From: Reticulascus tulasneorum
Taxonomy: Eukaryota; Ascomycota; Sordariomycetes; Glomerellales; Reticulascaceae
Assembly (NCBI GenBank): GCA_001557505.1
Contig: LSAX01000009.1
Coordinates: forward strand, 496,001 to 560,000
DNA: 64,000 bases
Direction of reading: 5' to 3'
Of the stretch, positions 51,629 to 62,750 are shown piece by piece. The notes beneath the pieces are model-generated. The model ran no database searches. It saw only the letters and a program-made list of their open reading frames with translations, and was not told where the DNA came from. The first letter of the stretch is position 1. The number at the start of each line of letters is the position of its first letter. A program made the position numbers and the translations under genes.

Positions 51629-53311
51629 CTAGACCTGCGTGACGGCATCGGGCACATGGAGCTCGACGCTCTCTTCTGTGACAGCAACGCATTTCATGAC
51701 CTTCAGCGGCTCGGGACAGAAAGCGCCCTGCTCCTGCTCATAGTCTTCTATCGAACTCGCGGTCGCTGCGAAGAAGGTCTCTTCCTCGAGAGTTGCTAAT
51801 GGAAGAGGGGTAATGCAAGCAAGAGTGTAGCGCGACGAGTTGACTGGTAAAGTCAAGCCCACATCGTACGATTCCTCAGGCATGTACGGGAGCTGGGCGT
51901 TCGCGGAATCGACAAGGCCAGATTGTTGGAGATGGTCCTCCGAATCGCTTTGTTTGATTGACGAGAATATCTTGCGACGAAACCCGAGACTAGTCTTGAG
52001 AGACATCGAACTAAAGGCAGATATGAGTGAAGTCAATAGAAAAGGGGCTTCACCATCTCACCTGCGTCCATCAGAAGTGGATCTGTTGGGATCAAGTCCC
52101 TGAATATTCTCGCCTACCCAGATTTCCACCTTTGGATTACCAGGAGATGGAGGTGGCGTCCAGGGAGGTCGAACATGAACACCTTCTGGTCGAAACTCCG
52201 CCGGAGTCGTGAGATCTGTGTATCGAGGCGAATGCGGAAGCTGGCCCGGGAGGTCCGTAGTAGAGTGAAGTATATTGAGGCCAGCCAGATTTCGTGAAAG
52301 TCCACCATTTAGACCCGGCTCCACCAGTTTGCTGCGTGACATACTGTGACTAGACCGGGGGTATTTGAAAGCAAATCCATGTCGATTAGCGCTCTGAACA
52401 TATGGGCCGCTGCGGAGGTAAAGTCTACGGGGATTTGTTGACTACCAGAGAGTTAATGTTTGTCTGGCATTTTTCCCTCTAGAGACTTACCACAGTTGTC
52501 GGGTGGAGTCCAATCTTCGAAAGCATCGAGACTTTGGCGATAGGTCTCTGTGCGAATTGATGAAAGCCCCAGCCAATGGCTGCCGTAGCAGGAACGTCGC
52601 CGTTCACAATACCATTGAGACTGAGATTTGTTCTATCCGCACCATTTGATCGGCACAAGGGACAAATCTTGTACTTGCACTCTTCCTCGATGGCTGGTAC
52701 CCAAGGCTTCTTTCCTACGGTAGATCGAGACGATTGTGCTGGTGAACCGCTCGTATTTGGCTCCCGCATTCTATCAAACCCTAAGTGGTCTCGACTCTTC
52801 AAATGTTCGATGATTACGTCGTGCAACTGTCATGACTTGGATTAGTGATTGAGGCTGATTGGAAAGGAATGCTAGAAGGACTTGCATGCTCCCGTTGCTT
52901 CAAGATGGTCTCCACTTGATCAGGACGGTAGGTGGCCAGTTGCTCGGAGGTCAATTCCTTCAAGAAGCTGAGATTGCTTTGTCGAAACTCGGAACCGCGT
53001 TTATGTGGCTTGACCAACTTGACGAGTGTTTCTCCAACACTGTCAAAGGTTACCTGCACAGTAATCAAAACGCGTACTAGCCAAATCTCGGATCGTAGAT
53101 GGAGAACACTAACCTTGCGCCCCTCGGCGATATCATCGTTGAGAATCTCCTCCCGATCTTGTACACATCGGTACAAGTATCCATATGGACCGGGTCGGCA
53201 ACAGTTGTCGCAGGAATCTACGGTGCTGTATATGCGAACCATGGTGAGATGCGTGCATTGGGCTTTGAAGGAGCGGGTCGCGCGGTGCGGAGGTTGAGGT
53301 ACAGATGCCAT
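51629..53311 (-). CDS. Conserved-looking fungal protein with two CxxC pairs, function unknown
   Basis: Five exons in coding order, 53311-53114, 53053-52886, 52826-52491, 52393-52062 and 52010-51629, give 471 residues with consistent phases. The second intron (52827-52885) has a GC donor (GCAAGT). Near the N-terminus VDSCDNC (C34, C37) precedes GPYGYLYRCVQDRE; a second pair CPLC lies at 177-180, so a zinc site is possible. The middle predicts helices (FLKELTSEQLATYRPDQVET). The C-terminal third is rich in Ser, Pro and acidic residues. I have the impression of a family restricted to filamentous ascomycetes but cannot name it, and no enzyme motif is visible. It is tandem with TYR1, 419 bp downstream of its stop. 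Confidence 0.7.
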
Positions 53312-53730
53312 ATTGATATCTTCGAATGACTACCAATTTGTTTATTGAGTATTCAAAAGCGAGTGTGATAATCCTAACGGTGATACTGTAAAAATCCGAG
53401 CCAATTTCTGGTTCGAGTGCCAGCAGTCTAGCTTACTGCTCGGTAGAGTGAGCTTGGAGGTCTGGGTCTGCTTTGTGAGGTAAGTACGCGGTCCGCTGCT
53501 ATTGTCGGATGCAAGTTCTGCGAGAAGGAACGTTCAGTGAAGTGCGAGTGCCTTGGCAGTTTACTTTGTGGTGGAAAGTGAAAAATAGAAGTCTCCGATT
53601 TCGAAATTGTGCAAAATTGGAATATCCTAGTACAGCGCAAACTTTGAAAGTACCCTACAATGGAGTCCGCTTGAGCAGATGTCTGTCTAATCCAGTATGA
53701 CCTAACCCACCCTCTTCCTCCCCATATCAT
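53312..53730. other. Intergenic region between TYR1 and the 471-residue gene
   Basis: This 419-bp tandem gap must contain the TYR1 3' UTR and the next promoter. Nothing further can be supported. Confidence 0.45.
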
Positions 53731-55500
53731 TCATTTCTCAGTACTCTCTAACACGGCCTTCATCATAGCATTGCCTACAGCGATGGCATCTTTGAAGCGT
53801 GGCTGAAAGAAATCTTGAGTCGTTTCGAACCTGTTCTTCCAGGTCTCGAAATGTCCAAGGGACACGCACTCCGCCCACCCGCGTGCGGCGAACGTGAACT
53901 CCAGGTCGTCAGCCCTATAATTGTGGTCTTCGACCGCGATGCGCAGAGCCTCATCTAGCATGCCAGGGCTGCGGAACAGATGCTCCGTGACGCCGAGCCA
54001 CAGTCTAAACAAAGGCGTCGAGCAAAGCATATGGTCGTAGGGAACGATCCCAAGTTCCGACCAGCAGTCCACCATAGTCAAGAGTGTGAGGTGGTTGTTT
54101 GCTCGTGGAGATTCGTCTTGTATCCGACCGAGGGAGAAGCGTTCGAGTAGGTTGGGGTTCAGGAGAGGCTTATCCGCCCATTTGAGACTGCCTTCTTTAC
54201 CAAAGACCTTCTCCTTAGCGGCATAGATTCTTCGCTTTAATTCAACCGAGTCGCCCACCAACATGAGCTTGTATAGTTCCGTGACACTCATCGCGAACTG
54301 ATTAATCTGCTTCCGTGCTTCCGGATTCAGGATCGCGAGACCTGCATAAACATGCCACTTTTGGGAGTAGATCCGCAACATGAGATTGATCTTCACATTT
54401 TCGATTCCACCAACGTAGCGGCTCAGCTCCCATGGGAACTCTTTGTTCTCATGCCAGGCTTTACCCATGCTGAGGAAGGCCACATGTGTGACCGCCTGGG
54501 TATCAGCTGTAATACGGTCATGTTCGTGGGCGCTGAGGTAGACATGCTTAGAACCAAGACAGCGAAGCACAGCTTCAACTTTGGCGACGGAAGCGTTGGA
54601 GGCACGGTGCTTGATTATTACGAGTGGTTGGCCGCGAGTATCGACTTGCGGTCCGTGGAGAGAGTGGCAGGATACGATGTCGACATCATCGGGGAGATGG
54701 GCTTCTAGGGCTTTGATCTCAGGGTCTTTGCAGGAGGTTTGCCCTCCCACGATAGCCCCGACTTTCGTGGCTACACCAAGTCAGACGAGTTCACATGGGC
54801 AAGGAAGGCAAGTCGTACAAGGGCCGTACTGGGCGACTACTCGGTCAATGCCGGCGGCTTCCACGCTGTAGATGATATAATCGCTGGCTCGCGAAACGAA
54901 GTGGCCATTGGGGCAAATTTTTATTCTCGGCTATCAGGATTCTCAGCATGTAACCACTGAGGGCGAAGGATCACAGCAGAGTCCCATACGTTGCTAGCAA
55001 ATTCATCGCGCAACGTCTCGTATTTATCCTCCCTGTCACATGCCAGTATGCTGTCGTCCGCGTCAGTGCCATACAGGCCCGGGAACGGCAAGCTCTGCTC
55101 TGAAAGTTCGTTAGCCATTGCTTCATGACAAACTGGTACAGGAACATGTTGGTAGGTTGAGGAGTTCAGACAATGTTTGTTAAGGTAGCTGGAGTAATCA
55201 TCATGGAAAGCCCACGGCGTAGCTTGGAACCAGAATGGCGACCAAGCCGGCCATGAGCAATGCTCGAGCCAAATGCGCTCTTGTCATCCTGACAACGGGA
55301 GAGGGAAACGGAGGCAAGTGAAAGAAACTTACTAGAGAGAGAAGCGCAGAGGGCCAGCTCAACACTCACCTCCAGCCAGCAGCTGACAGCCTCTGCGCGT
55401 ACATCTTGCCCATGTCGCCCATGCCAATGAGGCCCACGACAAAGTTCTCCATCCCAGACGGGACACCCCCAGTTTGGGTTGGAGCGGTGGGAGACGCCAT
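53731..55500 (-). CDS. TYR1: Prephenate dehydrogenase (NADP+), tyrosine biosynthesis
   Basis: Four exons in coding order, 55500-55370, 55050-54990, 54930-54819 and 54770-53731, give 447 residues. It converts prephenate to 4-hydroxyphenylpyruvate. The dinucleotide-binding loop is GLIGMGDMGKMYAQ at about 24-37, followed by VSRASDYIIYSVEA, STKVGAIVGGQTSCKDPE, IVSCHSLHGPQVD and DRITADTQAVTHVAFLSMG, the typical fungal prephenate dehydrogenase series. The exon 2/3 junction (54931-54989) was placed because the ORF running through it breaks similarity, whereas splicing gives RIKICPNGHFVSRASDY. Intron 1 is long at 319 bp. Transcription is divergent from ATS1. Confidence 0.93.
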
Positions 55501-55946
55501 TGTGTGATATTGTCAAGACTGAAAAGTCTGCAAGATACAAGACTTCACATCCTGGTAATGCAGACTATATATCTTTCTTCGTACCTACTGTCCCACGCTG
55601 AGTCGCAGGACTTGTTTTGGGGTAAGCATGTGTGACTGGTGTAGCTGGTGAGGTCGACAAAGAAAAAAAAAAGTGCGGAGTTGGTGGCCAGTGGAGCTCG
55701 GATATTCGTGCCGATTTTTTTTCTATGTAAAAAAACATGGGGGTTTATTGCATAAGAGGGAGGCTTACCACTGCTTATTCCATAATTATGGTCAAGCCTT
55801 GACAGCGACTTCAGATGTGCCTGATTTACTCACCAGAAACTTACCTGTTCTCAAACTTGACGTTCGGAGCAGTTTAATTTGCTCTAAAGACTCAAGCTTT
55901 GACCTCAGGCTTTCGAAGCCTCAGTCTTGCCTATAATCTTGCGGTC
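55501..55946. promoter_or_regulatory. Divergent promoter region of TYR1 and ATS1
   Basis: A 446-bp gap between outward-facing start codons, with A-rich tracts near 55660 and 55730. No specific regulator site is claimed. Confidence 0.4.
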
Positions 55947-57038
55947 ATGTCAGCCCTGTTCGCCATCGGATCGAATGGGTCAGGACAGCTCGGAATAGGA
56001 CATAAAGAAGACGTTTCTGTCCCGAAGCAAGTAGTCTTCTATCACGAATCCCCCGAATCCAATATCATCAAAGTTGCAGCTGGCGGCAATCACACTCTAC
56101 TTCTTACAGAGTCGGGTCAGATTTACTGGAGTGGTGATGCTTCCAGCGGAGCCTGCGGTCTTACATCGGATGTCAGGACGCAGGGGTCGGTATTCCAAGA
56201 GATCAAGCTGAGCACGGACGGTGCGCTTGGATCCGGAACGGTATTGATTGCAGCAACTTGGGAAGCATCCATCATCGTGCGGAAGGACGAAGAGGGGAAG
56301 GCGACCAAGATCTACAGCTTCGGTGCTGGCATGAAAGGAGAGCTGGGCCTGGGAGAGATGCTGATGCGGTCACCATCTGCTACGCTATTCAAGGAGTTTC
56401 CACCAGTTGGTACGGAAATTGTAGATATTGCAGCATGCATGGGACACGTTGTAGTCGTTCTAAGCAATGGTGACGCTTACTCTTGGGGAAATGGACGAAA
56501 GGGCCAAGCGGGGATCCCAGAAGAAGTGATTCACTCGCCACGGAAAATCGAAGGCGTGGATTTCAAAGTCGTCAGAGCAGTTTGTGGGCGAGAGTTTACC
56601 TGCCTGTTGGCTGAACCGGACTCCGGCAAGCTCCTCGTCCTTGGTTCTGACAAGTGGAATGTTCGATCTTCAGCCCCTGACTCAATACCGGGGTGGAAGG
56701 ATGTGGGCGCAAGCTGGGGAAACATCTATGTGCTGAAGAATGACGGGAGTCTTTTGAGCTGGGGCAGAGACGACCACGGACAACTGGCACCTCCTAACGT
56801 TCCCAAAGTGGACAGTTTTGCTATTGGAAGCGAGCACGTCGTTGCACTCACCGAAGCTGGTGATGTCTTGGCATGGGGTTGGGGAGAGCACGGCAATTGT
56901 GGACCACAAGTCGAGAACAACGATGTCAAGGGACGGTGGAATCTCATTGCATCGTCAAAGTTCATCCCACCTGGTTCTAAAATCGCAGGGGTTGGCGCTG
57001 GCTGCGCGACTAGCTGGGTAAACATCACAAACGGATAA
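55947..57038 (+). CDS. ATS1: RCC1-repeat protein ATS1/KTI13
   Basis: An intronless 363-residue ORF from the ATG giving MSALFAIGSNGSGQLGIG; an in-frame ATG at 55899 would add 16 residues lacking RCC1 character. The sequence is a series of RCC1-type blades, e.g. SFGAGMKGELGLG, YSWGNGRKGQAGIP, LSWGRDDHGQLAPP and LAWGWGEHGNCGP. This short, single-domain RCC1 protein matches yeast Ats1/Kti13, which pairs with Kti11/Dph3 in diphthamide synthesis and Elongator-dependent tRNA wobble-uridine modification. Its stop is only 56 bp from that of RAD9 on the opposite strand, so their 3' UTRs probably overlap. Confidence 0.9.
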   Translation: MSALFAIGSNGSGQLGIGHKEDVSVPKQVVFYHESPESNIIKVAAGGNHTLLLTESGQIYWSGDASSGACGLTSDVRTQGSVFQEIKLSTDGALGSGTVLIAATWEASIIVRKDEEGKATKIYSFGAGMKGELGLGEMLMRSPSATLFKEFPPVGTEIVDIAACMGHVVVVLSNGDAYSWGNGRKGQAGIPEEVIHSPRKIEGVDFKVVRAVCGREFTCLLAEPDSGKLLVLGSDKWNVRSSAPDSIPGWKDVGASWGNIYVLKNDGSLLSWGRDDHGQLAPPNVPKVDSFAIGSEHVVALTEAGDVLAWGWGEHGNCGPQVENNDVKGRWNLIASSKFIPPGSKIAGVGAGCATSWVNITNG

Positions 57039-57094
57039 GCCATTCTGGCCAACATTTTGCTATTTCAGTCCAATATGGCTCCCGCAGGCCGTCA

Positions 57095-58698
57095 TCACGA
57101 TCCCCGATAAAACAATCCCAATCGACGAACTTCGGAGAGTCTTTGAGTCGGCTCCAGACCAAAGCTACTGGCTGGTGTCGGATTCGGCTCTTGATTGTTA
57201 TCCGCGAAAGCATCGCTCAGGTGTATGCCGGATGGATTCTGCAAGGTTAGCTCCATCATGGAGAAGATAGGTTGGGAGATCTCACAGGCTGGTCACTATG
57301 ATCCCATTCCAGTCGGGCATTCTCTTCCGCATCTTCGTCCTCGTCGTGCACTGGCTCCCAGTCCTGGTCGTTATCCACGAACAAACCCTCAGAACGCATT
57401 GTAGGCGGCGGCGGTCTCTGCGATGGCCGAAGATCGAAGTGCGAGACTCTCGAGAGATTCGCTCTTGCTGTGGAAACCGGCGGTGGCATACTTGGGCGAG
57501 GCTGTGGCTCTGGCTGTTGGGTGGTCTCGGACGGCACCACGCTTGTTCTTCTTGATGCTGCCTCTAGCTGTTGCTGCCGACCTGCATTCACACCATTCGC
57601 TCGGCCCTTCTTGGTCTTCTGGCCTGGGTTTCCCCTCTCCCCGACAGTCATGAGGAGGAATTCGCAACTGATGGCGTCCCCTTGATATTTAACCTGGATC
57701 GGTTTCGCAGGCACAGAATATCTGGCAGACAGGTTGTTGCCGGTGATGCCAGCATGCTGAAGGATGGCTTTGAAGTCCTTGACGCTAATAATGACATGAA
57801 GCTTATCTTCAACCTCGATGGCCTCGAATTCGTCGACCTCTATAGCGATGGAGGTGTGAAGGGGTTTCTTGAGCACCTCTGTAAAGCGAGTTAGCATCTC
57901 ATAGATCCGAGTATCGCAGCAGACAGACCCTCGTCGTCTGCCTTTTTCTCCGAGAAGCAAGTAAAATTGACATGTTCTCCGTCCGAATTGATGTCTAGGA
58001 ACTCGATTCCAGGTCCGAAGTGCTCCATTAGCTGCCGTAACGTCCTCGATGGAATCGTCCAATGGTGAAGTGCCTCGTCCATGTTGAACTTGGCATGAAC
58101 TGGCACTAGAACCTCGAAAGGCAGCCGATGTGTAGATGCCACGCCTGGGATGGTCAGCCTCGTAGCCACCAAGCCCCAGTGAGTCTTACCATTTCTGAAG
58201 ATGAGCTTCGCAATGAAGCGGCTCTTTACCCCAGGTCCGTCCTCGATTGCGACGTCACAGCGGTCAATAGTATGCTCCTTCTCGCGATCCCGCTGCGGAT
58301 CGCCACCTAGCCGACTTCGGAAGATAGATATCAGAGCCTAGGATACATCAGTACGACTCAATTTCATTGGAAATACCGGCCTACTCGTATGTAGAGAGTG
58401 CAGTAGAACTTATCCTTGTGCTGAGCGTTGCCCTCGTATTGGTAACGAGAGCAGAATCTGGCGGTGGCGAAGGTGAAGCACGCGTATGCTGACTTGGATG
58501 AGTTCAAGGCTGTGAGAATTATCTGCAGAAGGTCTCTTAGCATGACATGATCACAATTGAAGAAGAATTGCCCGAGAAACATGCCTTGTCTTTCTTTGCC
58601 TCGAACGAGACATCATCAGCGAATTTATTGAGGCAGGTGAGCGCATCGCGTAACGCCCCAACACCTTCTTCGCTCAGTGTGAAAGTAAGGATGGCCAT
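57095..58698 (-). CDS. DNA damage checkpoint clamp subunit Rad9 (9-1-1 complex)
   Basis: Six exons in coding order, 58698-58585, 58522-58385, 58337-58190, 58144-57929, 57878-57286 and 57238-57095, give 450 residues. This is the Rad9 of the 9-1-1 clamp (fission yeast/human type), not the unrelated budding yeast RAD9. The N-terminal PCNA-like domain starts MAILTFTLSEEGV and contains ALNSSKSAYACFTFA and HRLPFEVLVPVHAKF; a second half-domain includes VDEFEAIEVEDKLHVIISV. The tail is Pro/Ser-rich and acidic and ends with EPTQRLSEVRRLGLF, which I remember as conserved in filamentous fungi; reaching it requires removing intron 57239-57285, otherwise the protein would stop early at LSSP. Intron 1 (58523-58584) uses a GC donor (GCATGT). 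Confidence 0.9.
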
Positions 58699-59080
58699 GC
58701 CGCTACCGCGAAACTATAGTAACCGCCTGTGAGTTGAATCCACACCTAAGGCGATACATGAAATAAGCAGCATGGATAGCTATTCATTAATTCTAGAGTA
58801 AATGTGCCACAAATGAATGATATTTAGCGAAGTTTGGGCTTCCGCTGGAGTCGCGTTTGGCTGGGTGCGAAACAAACCCCCACTTTCCGCATCAGGTAAT
58901 CTGGAGGGGTCCATTTGGCAGTAAGTAAAAAAAATAAAACCTATTACCACCCATTCACGGGCTTCTTGGTGGTCAACTTGTTCAGTGTTGCTCGGAGGGT
59001 ATTAACAAGACGAACTCGGAAGATATTTAGGATGTTATTAGAGACTAAGCCCGAGCGAGTTGCAATTGTGGACTTCTGGA
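58699..59080. other. Intergenic region upstream of Rad9
   Basis: The Rad9 promoter lies here. No other feature can be supported. Confidence 0.4.
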
Positions 59081-59461
59081 TTAATCCGATCTCCATCCCA
59101 CGCCATTGTGCTCTCTCGTCCTGCGGCTGGCCCTCGCAGTTGAATATTGCAACACTCCTGTTGTAAGCCTTCCCAAGTTGTTCAAATCTGGTCTTTGGAC
59201 TTCCTCCCTTAGCATGACAGCACGGTTTTCTGGACAGTCCCAGCGGCAGTAATCGACTGAAAGTCTGTTTATGATATTGTGTGCGCCCGGGAGACACTCG
59301 TCGGGGATCGTAAACGGAATCGTATTCACGGCATCGCCTTCCCAGGCAGCTTGCTCATTGATTCTCGACAACTGGAGGAGTATCTCGGGACAGATATAAT
59401 CTTCGAAAAGAAGTATTGGCCGGTGCTGACAAACTGGAAAAAGGAGGATATATCTACACAT
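59081..59461 (-). CDS. Small hypothetical protein
   Basis: A 126-residue ORF beginning MCRYILLFPVCQH, with further Cys residues (YICPE, DECLPG, YCRWDCPE) in the first two thirds. The Cys spacing and balanced composition suggest a genuine small protein, similar in style to Cys/His-containing small proteins found in many filamentous fungi. The last ~45 residues look less protein-like and an intron or earlier end is possible. Function unknown. Confidence 0.4.
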   Translation of the reverse strand: MCRYILLFPVCQHRPILLFEDYICPEILLQLSRINEQAAWEGDAVNTIPFTIPDECLPGAHNIINRLSVDYCRWDCPENRAVMLREEVQRPDLNNLGRLTTGVLQYSTARASRRTREHNGVGWRSD

Positions 59462-60690
59462 TATCGGAATGAACGGCTTCTAGCCGGCAACGCCTGGACC
59501 GTTGGCACTCTCCGGGAGCGTAGTAGATTATGATGCGAGCAGAGAACGGAGACGAACGAGCAACGGCCTTGAACAAGGTGAAGGCAGGACCTTGTGAGGC
59601 CATTATAAGGCGAGTAAGCGCGATGTCCCATGCATCAGGAAAGCCGGGAGCGTCCCAAAAGGATCAAGTTTGCCCACTTTTGGACGGAGAGGACAGGCAG
59701 AAGTTTGTGATCGCGGAAACGCCTGTTCAGAACAAACTTCGAATCTGTACATCTACACATGTACTGGTGACGATATATATGGCACGCAGGAGAAAAGGCA
59801 ATGGTGAAAACTACAGGCACCTTGTCCTGTAGGACGAGAAAGTGATGGGAGTTTGAGGGATGTCGTTACGTTTCATTACAGCAGCTATCTGTGAAACCAC
59901 GAGCAGTTCCTGGTGGAAGGGGTGGGCATATCCGTAGGTACAAAAATAAGACACATCATGACACCCATGCCCAAGAAATATGGATACTAATAGTCCTAGA
60001 TGTTGTGTGAAACCGCTGACTCCAGTGGCAGATGACACTCGGCACACAAGTCGAACATGGTCCACGCGACCCATTGATACACTTGGAAATGGGGCAGTGG
60101 TGGTCAATAAGCATATAGGTCATTATCACCAAACAAAGCGGCTTTCCTGTCAGCCATGCGGATTGATGTCATCAGACTCCCCGTAACGCTAAGCCCTCAC
60201 TATCAGCCGCCACTAAAAACGCTCCGATTGGGCTTCGGCCAAGTTATGGCACGCTTCAGAGGCAACCTCACTACTTCGTAGGATAGATACCTAGGTAGGC
60301 AAGGGCTGGGACGAGAGGATGGCAGATACATTTTCGCTAGTTGTAGGCAACTTTCCTTTGGAAGTATGTGGAATATAGTAAAATTATTGAAAATTATAAT
60401 CACTGGTATATACTCACCAATATATGACTCCAAAATTCTTATGAATAGCTAGTTGAATATCCAGTTGACACAGAGGCACTGTTTTTTACAATCCACTGAC
60501 TTGGCAGATAATTAATTAGGTATGTACATAATTACCTTACCTTGGTAGCTCACCCCTGCAGCTTTCACTGGCCCCACTGACTCACTGCCGCCGGTTTAAA
60601 GCTAAACACCAGCCCGCAAGTCACGTCTTGGACCCTCACCTCTCCAAGCAGCTTTATCTTAGGGTCCCTCAAAAGGATTACGCAGATAAG
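59462..60690. other. AT-rich intergenic region upstream of PHO8
   Basis: About 1.2 kb. The part 60350-60540 is visibly AT-rich. No CACGTG box for a Pho4/NUC-1-type regulator was seen in the nearest few hundred bases. No gene can be supported. Confidence 0.45.
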
Positions 60691-62513
60691 ATGGTACAGG
60701 AATTCCCACGACATGATTACAAAATGATTGACAATAGCTAATGATCACTGTCTCAGGCGTCTGACACAACACCACTCCTCTCCGAACATCGCCGCCAAAG
60801 CGAAGGCGAACATGGCGATCCGTCCCCGCCAGCTAGATCATCGCGCCGTCGCGAGATGATTGTATTCGGCTGGGCGTTTGTAGCCACAACTGCCTTTATC
60901 ATCCTTGCAGTATGGACCCAACACTGCTACTATGGCCAGGTCGACCCTCCTAGACCCGAGAAGCGGAATCTTATCTTCATGGTCTCTGATGGCATGGGAC
61001 CAGCCTCCCTTTCCCTCACACGAAGCTACCGACAATTTGTCGAACAACTCCCTGAAGACACCCCCCTCACGCTCGATAAGCATTTCTGGGGAACCAGCCG
61101 GACGAGATCTTCGAATTCGCTTGTCACGGATAGTGCCGCTGGCGCCACCGCTTTCTCATGCGGAAAGAAGAGCTACAACGGCGCCATCGCCATTCTTCCA
61201 GACCATGAACCGTGCGGAACCGTGCTCGAGGCTGCGAAAAGAGCTGGATACATGACGGGATTGGTGGTTACGACGGATATCACAGATGCGACGCCCGCAT
61301 GCTTTGCAAGCCATGTGCGAAACAGAACCATGAACGACGAGATCGCACTGCAAGAGGTAGGAGATGGTGTCCTGGGCAGGGTGGTCGATATAATGCTGGG
61401 TGGGGGGCGATGCCACTTCCTACCTAGCAGCGCCGAAAGCAGCTGCCGCCTGGATAACGTTGACGTTGTGGATATTGCCCAGAAGCGCCACGGCTGGTCG
61501 TACGCCAACGACCGGAAGTCGTTCGATGCACTGAAGGGCGGGGAGAACGTCGAGCTGCCGATGCTCGGCCTCTTCGCGTCTACCGATATCCCTTACGAGA
61601 TTGACAGGCGAAACCTGAGCCACATTTACCCGAGCTTGAGCGAGTTGGCCAAGACGGCGTTGCGGGCACTCGAGATAGCCACCAAGGATAGTGATAAGGG
61701 CTTTTTCCTTATGATTGAAGGTAGCCTGATCGACCATGCGGGACATACAAATGATCCAGCCGCGCAAGTACATGAGGTTCTTGAGTACGACAAAACTTTC
61801 AAGGCCGTCGTAGATTTCCTCGAGAACAGCGATGTCGAAGGACTTGTTGTGGGCACCAGCGACCACGAAACTGGTGGTCTATCTACTGCCCTGCGTAAGT
61901 CAAGTTTCCTCGATGAAACTACTGAAAGCTAACCTTGTCCCCAGAGGAACCTGGTCACTTGCCAGTCTACAACTGGTATCCGAGACAGCTAGCAAAAGCG
62001 ACCGCTTCCTCTGAGCTTCTATCTTTGCGCCTACTACAGCACATATATGAGCAACACTCGGAAAGCAAGGAGTCGCTTAAAGACTGGATCAACGAGAATT
62101 TGGTTATCGCTGGCCTGGGCATCACCAATGTTCATCCAGAAGAGCTCGATGCCCTCGTTGAACGCCCAGAAATATCTATGTACACATTCTCAGCGATGAT
62201 CAGCCTGCGAGCTCACGTCGGCTGGAGCACACATGGGCACTCTGCGGTCGACGTTAATATCTATAGCTCTGGTGGTCTCGGAGCCGAGAAGATCAGAGGA
62301 AATATCGAAAACACAGAAATCGGCAAATTCCTGAGGGAATACATAGATGTCGATGTGGATTCCATCACCAAGGAGCTCAAGGAGAAGATGGACAAGAAGA
62401 CAATGGGTTCTGTTAATATTGAAGGGGCTGAAACTGTCTCAGAGACCGGAGGTATGGATTATTGGAGCGAGCATCAAAGACTCAAGAAGATGATGGGATC
62501 TGGAGCATACTAG
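60691..62513 (+). CDS. PHO8: Alkaline phosphatase, vacuolar PHO8 type
   Basis: Proposed exons 60691-60693, 60757-61894 and 61945-62513 give 569 residues. A phosphomonoesterase, probably in the vacuolar membrane. After a short cytosolic N-terminus (MASDTTPLLSEHRR, polar and basic) comes one membrane anchor at about 36-54 (IVFGWAFVATTAFIILAVW), then the lumenal catalytic domain: LIFMVSDGMGPASLSLTRSY with a metal ligand, VTDSAAGATAFSCGKKSYNG with the phosphorylated serine, and late metal ligands in IEGSLIDHAGHTND, GTSDHETGG and VGWSTHGHSAVDV. Only the ATG would be in exon 1; starting instead at the ATG at 60856 would delete the cytosolic tail but leave the anchor. The 50-bp second intron is clear. 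Confidence 0.9.
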
Positions 62514-62750
62514 AATCTAGGATACCTGCATTATCGGCGTTTGGGCAAAGTGGTGCTGTGCACGGGCTGGTATTTAGACAATTGTTTATGTTCTGAGTTA
62601 ACCAGTTGAATACAAGTAACAGTGTATACTCGTCAGTCTGAAACATCACCGCCATCCTTAAAGTCACCTGCGTAGCCTCATACTGTATCTGCGAGCGCGT
62701 GTTACTTCACGTCGGCAACAAGAGAGGGATCCGACAAATGTACGTCAAAG

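Noticed and set aside
53380..53430. GGTTCGAG word resembling a tRNA B box
   Set aside because: No matching A box or cloverleaf stems; the same holds for similar words near 33311 and 63764.
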